This document shows positions 58,047 to 64,000 of a stretch of DNA of 64,000 bases, in pieces. The stretch is from Fredinandcohnia aciditolerans (GTDB lineage Bacteria; Bacillota; Bacilli; Bacillales; Bacillaceae_L). A program made the translations under genes and the position numbers. The DNA lies in assembly GCA_003640645.1 (NCBI GenBank), contig QGHH01000001.1, forward strand, positions 242,186 through 306,185, written 5' to 3'. The notes below the pieces were generated by a model that had not been told where the DNA came from, ran no database searches, and worked only from the letters and a program-made list of their open reading frames with translations. Positions within the stretch are counted from its first letter, which is position 1. Each line of letters starts with the position of its first letter.

Positions 58047-60179
58047 CTAAATTTTAGTTTTTAATTGTTGTTCTATATAATTACTATTGGGTAAACATAG
58101 TGCATCTACTATTTTTGTTCCCTTATCGGTGACAATAAGTGGATTTATTTCAATTTCTTCTATATCGGGAATACCTGCTATTAACCTACTAAATTTTGAT
58201 ATTTCTTCACACAAATGATCAACATCAATCGGTTTACTCCCTCGCACTCCTTGCAGCAAAGGATATGATTTTAGCTCTGTCAGCATTTTTTTTGCTTCTT
58301 TGACAGTAAATGGGGCCTGTCTATAAGTGACATCCTTTAAAACTTCGACCCATACCCCCCCAAGTCCTACCGTTACAATAGGGCCAAATGGTATTTTGTT
58401 AGATGCCCCTAAAATCAACTCAATTCCTTTTTCAGCCATCTCTTGAACTAAATAACCATCTACTTTTGAAAGAAGGCCTTGGTTATGCAACCTAATTTTC
58501 ATTTCTTTGAAACTATTTCCTAATTCCTCTTTATCTTTAATGTTTAGAATAACTCCCCCAGCTTCTGTTTTATGTGGAATATTTTCTGATACAACTTTTA
58601 AAACGACTGGGTATTCGATTTGGTTGGCTGCATGTAACGCTTCTTCTTCGCTCTGAACTAAACATTCTCTTGTGATTGTAAAACCACTATTTTTGAGAGC
58701 ACTTTTTACTGTATACTCATTTATTCTATGTTCACGAATCCATTCTTTTAAATCAATTTTACCAATTGGATCGTGTAAAACCTCATTTTCATGTTCTAAA
58801 AATGCCTGCGAATATTCTATTAATTTATGAATCGCCTGGGCTGATCTCACTGGGGTTTGAAATAGTGGTATATTGTGACTTTTTAACTTTGCTGCTGCCT
58901 TTTCAACCCTTCTCTCATTAATTGTCCATGAAATAACAATCGGGATATCGGTGTTTTGATATAATTCAATAATTGTGTCAATGATTTCTTCTGCCACTTT
59001 ACCTAAAACCATTGTAAGCGATATACAAATAACATCCACAGCTTTGTTTTTGATCAGTATTTCCCCAGCTAGTTTAAATAATTCTGGCTCGTTTACTACT
59101 TGCGCTGTTATATCAATTGGATTGTTAAGAGACGCAAAAGATGGCAAAACCTGAGAAAGTTGTTCCTGAACATCTGCTGAAAACTCCGTCAATTTGCTCC
59201 CTAGTTCTTCCAGCTCATCAGCAAGCATGACACCCGTACCACCTGATGTTGTTAAAACTCCAATTCTAGTACCTCTTGCTAGTCTTTGTTGTTTAAAAAC
59301 CTCTAAAGTATCAAATAGTTCATGGATATCATTAACTCTAAGCATTCCATATTGTTTGAGAAGTTTATTGAATATAGCGTCCTCACCAGAAATAGCTCCT
59401 GTATGTGAACTCGCTGCTTTTTTTCCTGATTCACTTTTTCCTGCTTTGAACCAAACAATTGGTTTTTGCTCTTTCTTTGATAAAATACTTAGTTTCTTTA
59501 ACTGACTCGCATCCTGAAATCCTTCATTGTAGCATGCTACAATTTTTACATTTTTGTCTTTAAGCATCCATTCAATTAAATCAAAAGTGTTAATGTCTGC
59601 CTCATTTCCTGTACAGGCGATATGGGCAAATCCAATGCCTTGGTCCTGTGCTAACGAAAACACAGAATTACCAAACGCACCACTTTGTGAAATAAACCCA
59701 ACATCTCCAACTATAAGTGATTCTCTTTCTAAAGCAGCACTAAAGCTTAATGTACTCTGATTTACTAAACTCACAATACCTTGAGAATTAGGGCCGAAAA
59801 GTGAAATGTTATTTTCACTGCAAAAATCTACCAACTCATTTTGCAATTGGAAACCATTTGTTCCTGTTTCAGCAAAGCCGGAGCTAACAACTAATACATT
59901 CTTTATTCCTTTTTTTGCACATAATTTTACTTGTTCAAGTATTTTTTCCGCTCTCACAATCAGCATGATAACATCTACTGTTTCTGGTAATGAAAGTATA
60001 TCTTTATAACACTGTAATCCTTGGACTTTTTCATATTTAGGGTTAACTGGATATATTTCTCCTTTAAAACCATGCTTGATAAGATAGTGAATAGGCTTAC
60101 CAGCTATAGAATTATGGTTATTTGAAGCTCCTACAATTGCTATTGAATTAGGTTTAAGGAAATTCTCAATATTTTTCAA
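58047..60179 (-). CDS. ADP-forming acyl-CoA (acetate-CoA ligase) synthetase, fused alpha-beta
   Basis: 710 aa. Acid plus CoA plus ATP gives acyl-CoA plus ADP plus Pi. A CoA-binding Rossmann domain (1-130: SIAIVGASNNHNSIAGKPIHYLIKHGFKGEIYPVNPKY), two succinyl-CoA-ligase-like domains (about 145-460, with the phosphohistidine motif KKAASSHTGAISGEDAIF near 255), and a C-terminal ATP-grasp domain (about 490-700: YPVVLKVVSENIPHKTEAGGVILN, LVQEMAEKGIELILGASNKIPFGP). The start is TTG, with GAGGTGGG upstream. It has its own promoter and a half-conserved operator. Presumably activates the acid produced by the aldehyde dehydrogenase for beta-oxidation. Confidence 0.92.
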   Translation of the reverse strand: MKNIENFLKPNSIAIVGASNNHNSIAGKPIHYLIKHGFKGEIYPVNPKYEKVQGLQCYKDILSLPETVDVIMLIVRAEKILEQVKLCAKKGIKNVLVVSSGFAETGTNGFQLQNELVDFCSENNISLFGPNSQGIVSLVNQSTLSFSAALERESLIVGDVGFISQSGAFGNSVFSLAQDQGIGFAHIACTGNEADINTFDLIEWMLKDKNVKIVACYNEGFQDASQLKKLSILSKKEQKPIVWFKAGKSESGKKAASSHTGAISGEDAIFNKLLKQYGMLRVNDIHELFDTLEVFKQQRLARGTRIGVLTTSGGTGVMLADELEELGSKLTEFSADVQEQLSQVLPSFASLNNPIDITAQVVNEPELFKLAGEILIKNKAVDVICISLTMVLGKVAEEIIDTIIELYQNTDIPIVISWTINERRVEKAAAKLKSHNIPLFQTPVRSAQAIHKLIEYSQAFLEHENEVLHDPIGKIDLKEWIREHRINEYTVKSALKNSGFTITRECLVQSEEEALHAANQIEYPVVLKVVSENIPHKTEAGGVILNIKDKEELGNSFKEMKIRLHNQGLLSKVDGYLVQEMAEKGIELILGASNKIPFGPIVTVGLGGVWVEVLKDVTYRQAPFTVKEAKKMLTELKSYPLLQGVRGSKPIDVDHLCEEISKFSRLIAGIPDIEEIEINPLIVTDKGTKIVDALCLPNSNYIEQQLKTKI

Positions 60180-60280
60180 TCATCCCACCTCGATCGTTAA
60201 TCTTCAAAAAAAGATATTTTTTCTTATTTATACCTTAGTTAGTTAAATGGCATTAATTGTCGAAATGCAACCTCCTTTTA

Positions 60281-60295
60281 TACCGATAGATAATA
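60281..60295. promoter_or_regulatory. Candidate IclR operator 3 (half-conserved, TACCGATAGATAATA)
   Basis: The half-site TACCGATA is identical to operator 1; the other arm has decayed. It is 19 bp downstream of the -10 hexamer, exactly the spacing at operator 1. This shared position supports common regulation of the three units. No other gene-like feature is seen between 60180 and 60474. Confidence 0.5.
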
Positions 60296-60314
60296 CTATG
60301 TTTCATTTAATGGT

Positions 60315-60342
60315 ATTATAGCACCAATTTTTAAAAATTCAA
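60315..60342 (-). promoter_or_regulatory. SigA-type promoter of the acyl-CoA synthetase gene
   Basis: On the minus strand: -35 TTGAAT (60342-60337), 16-bp spacer, -10 TATAAT (60320-60315). It gives a leader of about 130 nt before the TTG start. Confidence 0.6.
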
Positions 60343-60384
60343 ATAATTTTTTCTATTAAACTTCGCAGTTGTAAAAGCAGAAAA

Positions 60385-60410
60385 AATTAAAAGCTCGGCA
60401 ATTGCCGAGC
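60385..60410 (-). terminator. Rho-independent terminator after the patatin-like gene
   Basis: Perfect palindrome GCTCGGCAATTGCCGAGC (60393-60410), followed on the minus strand by TTTTAATTTTTTC. It lies 65 bp past the stop codon of the patatin-like gene and insulates the catabolic island. Confidence 0.85.
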
Positions 60411-60474
60411 CAAATGTAACATTAAAGTCCACAACACATTTCCAAAAACCACATAAGAATTTTATTCTACCTTC

Positions 60475-61326
60475 CTATCCCAATAACCACTTATGAAAGT
60501 TATTGAATTTTGCAGCCGCATCCTTAAGCCCAAGCTCGTAAAGGTTCGTTAATTTAACAGGATCCCTTTCAATCCTTCCCACCTCTAGTGGCTCTGACGG
60601 GCTAAATACAAAAACCCTACCCGCTTTTTCTTCTTTCTCTAAGTAAGCAATTGTCTCATTATAAAGCTGATACCGTTTTTCAATTGCTTTAACCAAATTA
60701 GGATATTGTTTATAAGAACGCCTCACAACCCATGTCAAATTTGATTTCTTTTTCAAATAACCGCGATTGCGAGTCAAAATGACGACATTTTTCTGATTTC
60801 CATCTTCTTGTGCTTTTATCAATGGAATGGGATCCGTAATGCCTCCATCCAGTAATTTCTTGCCATTAAATTCAATGATTGGCGCAACAAACGGCAAAGA
60901 ACTGGATGCCCGAATGACCTTTAACATGTCATTCCCATAATCCTCTCTGTGAAAATAAATAGGTTTCCCTGTTTCACAATCGGTTGTACCCACGACGAAT
61001 TCTTCTTTTGCTTGATAAAAAGATTCATAGTCAAAAGGGACATGCTTATTTGGAATTTCATCAAAAATAAAATCCATTCCAAACAGCTGCTTATGCTTAA
61101 CAAAATTCCTGAATGACAAGTAGTTTGGGTGATTAACAAAGTCTATATTAACCGTACGATTTCTTCCCATTTGTCTAGATAAATAAGATGCTGCCATACA
61201 CGCCCCAGCAGATACGCCGATGACATATGGGAAATAGATGTTTTGTTCCATAAAGTATTCAAGGATGCCTGCGGTGTATACACCACGCATGCCTCCTCCT
61301 TCTAAGACCAATCCTGTATCGTGCAT
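60475..61326 (-). CDS. Patatin-like phospholipase family protein (YjjU/RssA type)
   Basis: 283 aa. Ser-Asp dyad lipid acyl hydrolase. Seen: the oxyanion-hole GLVLEGGGMRGVYTAGILE near residue 5-22, the nucleophile elbow GVSAGACMAASYLSR (GxSxG, Ser near 39), and the catalytic Asp in KLLDGGITDPIPL (DGG, near 160). The C-terminus carries the extra alpha-helical region seen in bacterial YjjU-like proteins. No signal peptide, so cytosolic. Monocistronic. The true lipid substrate is unknown. Confidence 0.92.
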   Translation of the reverse strand: MHDTGLVLEGGGMRGVYTAGILEYFMEQNIYFPYVIGVSAGACMAASYLSRQMGRNRTVNIDFVNHPNYLSFRNFVKHKQLFGMDFIFDEIPNKHVPFDYESFYQAKEEFVVGTTDCETGKPIYFHREDYGNDMLKVIRASSSLPFVAPIIEFNGKKLLDGGITDPIPLIKAQEDGNQKNVVILTRNRGYLKKKSNLTWVVRRSYKQYPNLVKAIEKRYQLYNETIAYLEKEEKAGRVFVFSPSEPLEVGRIERDPVKLTNLYELGLKDAAAKFNNFHKWLLG

Positions 61327-61538
61327 TATTCTCGCTCCCTTTAGACAGGCATATTAAATAATATAAAAAAAAATTTATAGATTGTCACATTTTTTACATA
61401 AATTTTAAATAAAATATTATGAAAACGCTTTACTATTTTACAAAAGTAAGGCAAAATATAAAAAAATGGATTTTTTGTAAGTAAAAGCATGACTTGCTTT
61501 TACTTGGAGATTAATAGAATTTCTATGGAGGTGACATT

Positions 61539-61721
61539 ATGAAAATTGCAGAAATTGGGGATGTCATTGAGTTCAAAGAAGGACTAAAAGGCGTCGTTGA
61601 AAAAGTAAATGAAAACTCAGTTATCGTGGATTTAACATATATGGACAATTATAGAGATTTAGATTTAGAGAGTCGTACTGTTGTAAATCATAAAAACTAT
61701 AAGATTGTCACAGCAATATAA
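61539..61721 (+). CDS. ykvS: DUF2187 family protein YkvS
   Basis: 60 aa, small beta-rich soluble protein: MKIAEIGDVIEFKEGLKGVV, then EKVNENSVIVDLTYMDNYRD, ending VVNHKNYKIVTAI. This matches the Bacillus YkvS/DUF2187 type in length and in the KGxVEKVNENSVIVDLT core. RBS TGGAGGTGAC. Function unknown. Followed by a terminator. Confidence 0.9.
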   Translation: MKIAEIGDVIEFKEGLKGVVEKVNENSVIVDLTYMDNYRDLDLESRTVVNHKNYKIVTAI

Positions 61722-61727
61722 AAGTAA

Positions 61728-61758
61728 GGGAGCCGACCATTTGGTTCGACTCCTTTTT
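61728..61758 (+). terminator. Hairpin terminator after ykvS
   Basis: GGAGCCGACC pairs imperfectly with GGTTCGACTCC around ATTT, then TTTTTAT. Located between convergent genes. Confidence 0.65.
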
Positions 61759-61759
61759 A

Positions 61760-62704
61760 TTATGCACCTAACGATTTATCTTTCGTAAATTTCGGTTGAA
61801 TCGATGTTAAGAATTTTGTTTTTGAGAGGGAGTATATAAGTAATGCCGTCCAGATACATAAAAATGTAACGAAATGCGCCTTTGTAAAATGCTCATGAAA
61901 TAAAAATACTCCTAATACAAGGCTTATCGTTGGTGCGATATATTGCAAGATTCCAATTACAGACAACGGAATTCGATTTGCTCCTGCTGCAAACCATAGC
62001 AATGGCAATGCTGTCGCTACCCCAGCCCCTATTAATAATAATGGCACGTCAAATGTTGCACCAGTAAAGGATTCAACTCCACGGTTGTATAGAAATCCCA
62101 AATAGATAAGAGCAATCGGAGCAACCACCATTGTTTCCATCGCTAGCCCAATTAAGGAATCAAGTTTTGCAAGTTTCTTTGTTAATCCGTAAAATCCAAA
62201 GCTTAATGCGAGTGTAATCGCAACCCATGGGAAACTTCCGTACTGTACAGTTAATATAAGTACACCTAGACCCGCTAACACAAATGAAACTCCTTGCCAA
62301 AACAAGAGACGTTCCTTAAGAACGATAATCCCCAATAGGACACTTACCAATGGGTTGATGTAATATCCTAAGCTTGCATCAATAATATGATCCGTATTAA
62401 CAGCCCAAATATATGTCGCCCAGTTGACTGTAATAAGGATTGATGAAGCGATAATCCCAATTAGTTTGGTTTTATTTTTGAAAATCTCTTTGAGGGTTGT
62501 TACCAACTGGTTCGCTTTTTTAGAAATTAAGATGATTACTAGCACGAAGACGAGCGACCAAACAATCCGGTGTGCTAAAATCTCGATTGCCGGGACATAG
62601 TCGATTAATTTCCAATAAAGAGGCAGAACTCCCCACGCAATATACGCAATTGTCGTATACAAGATTCCGATTTTATAATCCTTCATGTCATCTTGACCCA
62701 TCAT
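61760..62704 (-). CDS. rarD: EamA/RarD family membrane transporter
   Basis: 314 aa, ten predicted membrane helices in two EamA repeats. Family motifs: GILYTTIAYIAWGVLPLYWKLIDYVPAIEILAHRIVWSLVF at the N-terminus, NWATYIWAVNTDHIIDASLGYYINPLVSVLLGIIVLKERL and ALPLLWFAAGANRIPLSVIGILQYIAPTISLVLGVFLFHE in the second half. All match RarD (chloramphenicol-sensitivity-type) proteins. The start at 62704 is preceded by AGAAGGATC; the frame is open ten codons upstream. The exported or imported metabolite is not known. Confidence 0.9.
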   Translation of the reverse strand: MMGQDDMKDYKIGILYTTIAYIAWGVLPLYWKLIDYVPAIEILAHRIVWSLVFVLVIILISKKANQLVTTLKEIFKNKTKLIGIIASSILITVNWATYIWAVNTDHIIDASLGYYINPLVSVLLGIIVLKERLLFWQGVSFVLAGLGVLILTVQYGSFPWVAITLALSFGFYGLTKKLAKLDSLIGLAMETMVVAPIALIYLGFLYNRGVESFTGATFDVPLLLIGAGVATALPLLWFAAGANRIPLSVIGILQYIAPTISLVLGVFLFHEHFTKAHFVTFLCIWTALLIYSLSKTKFLTSIQPKFTKDKSLGA

Positions 62705-62861
62705 GATCCTTCTTTCCAATTCATTTTTTATCATTTGTTAATTATATTTCGGTTTCCGATATTTCACAATGAAAATGAATTGGAATTTTGAGGATATCTG
62801 ACTGTATGTGGTCCACAAAACTTCTGAAGTAAACTCTGGAAGTATGTCACGGACCGCTTTT

Positions 62862-63215
62862 TAGGATGTTGATGGTACTCCAGTGCCTTTGGACTTATGT
62901 CATTTTCTATTTTTTAGGAAACCAATGATACTCCAAAGCTTTTTAACTCTCACTTTTGGGTATTTCAGGAAAAACTCTACTGTTATATCACGTATATGAC
63001 ACCACAATTGGAAATAACCGGAAAAACTATAGTGTTAAGACCCTTTTATGATATATGTTTTGGATAAATACGGAAAAACCATGCCGATAAACGTTCTTTA
63101 TACCTTCACTTTTGTAAAATCTAGGAAAAACCTCTCCATTAAACCCTATTTATACCACCACTTTTGTAAGACTATGGAAAAACACAACCTAAATACCACT
63201 TTTATGGATCCCCTT
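62862..63215. repeat. Degenerate tandem array C, period about 52 bp
   Basis: The block AGGAAAAAC, or variants, recurs with its GG at 62864, 62917, 62969, 63020, 63072, 63124 and 63176 (steps 53, 52, 51, 52, 52, 52). Neighbouring units share further words: TACTCCA-GC-TTT (62876 and 62929 region) and CACTTTTG-TAAAA (63110 and 63159 region). Units are more diverged than in array B, suggesting an old array. It fills the gap between the rarD gene and the 41-aa gene at 63304; no gene is supported here. Confidence 0.7.
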
Positions 63216-63259
63216 CTGCGTAATACTGGATATCAAGTCACCTCTAGATACCCTCCGCC

Positions 63260-63290
63260 AAAAAACACACACCCAAAGCAGAGTGTGTGC
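63260..63290 (-). terminator. Rho-independent terminator after the 41-aa gene
   Basis: On the minus strand GCACACAC pairs with GTGTGTG around about 10 nt and is followed by TTTTTTGG. It begins 14 bp past the stop codon. Confidence 0.78.
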
Positions 63291-63303
63291 GCCGTGCGTT
63301 TTC

Positions 63304-63429
63304 CTATTCTTTCGTATCCTTGCCAGCTTCTTCAGCCAGTTGTTCAAAGGATTTGACTTTTCCATGTGGGTTTTGTGATTGTTTTCTAACTGTCCACTGG
63401 CGTTCTTGTTGACGTTTTGATTGTGTCAT
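63304..63429 (-). CDS. Small basic/polar protein (41 aa), DUF6254-like
   Basis: MTQSKRQQERQWTVRKQSQN followed by PHGKVKSFEQLAEEAGKDTK and E. Basic N-terminal half, acidic C-terminal half, no membrane segment. It has an AAGGAGAGATTCTAC ribosome binding site before the ATG and a strong terminator after the stop, so it is a real gene although short. The pattern QWTxRKQxQNPHGKVKS resembles a small Bacillaceae family that I recall as DUF6254. Function unknown. Confidence 0.72.
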   Translation of the reverse strand: MTQSKRQQERQWTVRKQSQNPHGKVKSFEQLAEEAGKDTKE

Positions 63430-63553
63430 GTAGAATCTCTCCTTCTTTCAGATCATCACCATTAGGATGAGTCACCGTCAGTTATTTATTCTAAAAAGTT
63501 TACGCTCATGTTAAAATGACAACGACATAATCTAAGTAAAGAGGAACGACAAT

Positions 63554-64000
63554 ATGCATAGAAACTTTTATCTTTTATTACTATTGGTACATATTTTATT
63601 GGCGACGAGTTTCTTGTCCACCATCCCTTTTTGGGTGATTTTCACCATATCCTTTTTCCTTTTATCAGCAGCAGCAATCCGTTTCGCCAATTTTGATAAT
63701 AAATCTATATCAGCATCCAACCTAGCTATCGCTATCTTTTCAGGCATTATGATGTATGGCCTTTTCTCGATTGGAAAAATGGGATCCGCATTCCTCTTTC
63801 CAAACATGCTAGATGAGGTAGCTGATTTATATATGAAGATTCAGCCAGAGCTTTCCTGGCATTTTGTTGTACTCTTTCTCATCATTATTCCTGGTGAAGA
63901 AATCTTTTGGAGAGGCTATATACAGAAGAATATCGAGGCAAAGTTCGACAGCAAGCTAGTCGCAATCATCATCTCCTCTCTTCTTTATACGTCTGCCAAT
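63554..64000 (+). CDS. CPBP-family intramembrane metalloprotease (partial, C-terminus outside the window)
   Basis: 149 residues visible. Several membrane helices (MHRNFYLLLLLVHILLATSFL, then IPFWVIFTISFFLLSAA, LAIAIFSGIMMYGLFSI and FVVLFLIIIPGEEIFWRGYIQ). The first conserved motif of CPBP (CAAX-protease and bacteriocin-processing) proteins, EExxxR, is present as GEEIFWRGYIQ near residue 117. The second and third motifs would follow beyond the edge. RBS AAAGAGGAACGACA. Bacterial members process or confer immunity to peptides; no bacteriocin gene is visible here. Confidence 0.9.
   Translation, partial: MHRNFYLLLLLVHILLATSFLSTIPFWVIFTISFFLLSAAAIRFANFDNKSISASNLAIAIFSGIMMYGLFSIGKMGSAFLFPNMLDEVADLYMKIQPELSWHFVVLFLIIIPGEEIFWRGYIQKNIEAKFDSKLVAIIISSLLYTSAN

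Noticed and set aside
63048-63356. Open frame of 102 codons on the plus strand
   Set aside because: It runs through array C and into a terminator and an opposite-strand gene; no RBS.

Overview
The window looks like chromosomal DNA of an aerobic, endospore-forming, low-GC Gram-positive bacterium of the Bacillaceae. Supporting evidence is an alpha/beta-type small acid-soluble spore protein (30.2 kb), a GerPF-like germination protein (31.1 kb), a LysM plus SleB-type hydrolase (35 kb), Bacillus-type small proteins (DUF4257, DUF2187/YkvS), a CcpA cre-like site, SigK-like promoter elements and strong GGAGG ribosome binding sites. No rRNA, tRNA, CRISPR array, insertion sequence or prophage was recognised.

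Layout. 0-3.5 kb: reductive pyrimidine catabolism, preT-preA-hydA on the minus strand; hydA runs off the left edge. 3.7-6.5 kb: a secreted DUF5667-like protein broken by a one-base frameshift, mnmH, and a 307-bp palindromic repeat element. 6.6-10.6 kb: a CdaR/PucR-type regulator followed by glycolate oxidase glcD-glcF. 10.6-20.8 kb: polysaccharide deacetylase, DUF218 protein, a degenerate 52-bp-period array, an NAD-dependent epimerase/dehydratase, an unusual AddB-AddA-like pair, cutC and a DUF1648 protein. 21-26.4 kb: an M29 aminopeptidase, then nadC with a TAXI-type TRAP transporter, and a perfect-period 52-bp tandem array. 27-39.6 kb: an ABC-F protein with a leader peptide, a CobW GTPase, spore genes, a YkpA-type ABC-F protein, a nucleoside hydrolase, a cell-wall hydrolase, an aldehyde dehydrogenase, a stand-alone GTP cyclohydrolase II, a MarR regulator and a coat-like Gly/Pro/Met-rich protein.

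39.9-60.2 kb is the most interesting part: a catabolic island, all on the minus strand, in three transcription units (an acs-like ADP-forming acyl-CoA synthetase; a 13-gene unit from an SDR gene to an IclR regulator; and two acyl-CoA dehydrogenases plus an enoyl-CoA hydratase). The 13-gene unit contains its own TAXI-TRAP transporter, a mandelate-racemase-type enolase-superfamily enzyme, dehydrogenases of both the L-type (Ldh/YlbC) and D-type 2-hydroxyacid families, two ThDP-dependent enzymes, an aldehyde dehydrogenase, a cyclase-family hydrolase, a 4-oxalocrotonate tautomerase and a cupin. The enzyme classes line up as a mandelate-style sequence: racemise and oxidise a 2-hydroxyacid, decarboxylate the 2-oxoacid, oxidise the aldehyde, activate the acid to a CoA ester, then beta-oxidise. 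The substrate is not known. All three units have a SigA-like promoter with a related palindrome (type TACCGAT-N-ATCGGTA) just downstream of the predicted start, a candidate IclR operator regulon readable directly from the sequence.

60.4-64 kb: patatin-like phospholipase, ykvS, a RarD-type transporter, another degenerate 52-bp-period array, a 41-aa protein, and the start of a CPBP-family membrane protease that runs off the right edge. Three unrelated intergenic arrays sharing a ~52-bp period in one 64-kb window is a second feature that deserves follow-up.
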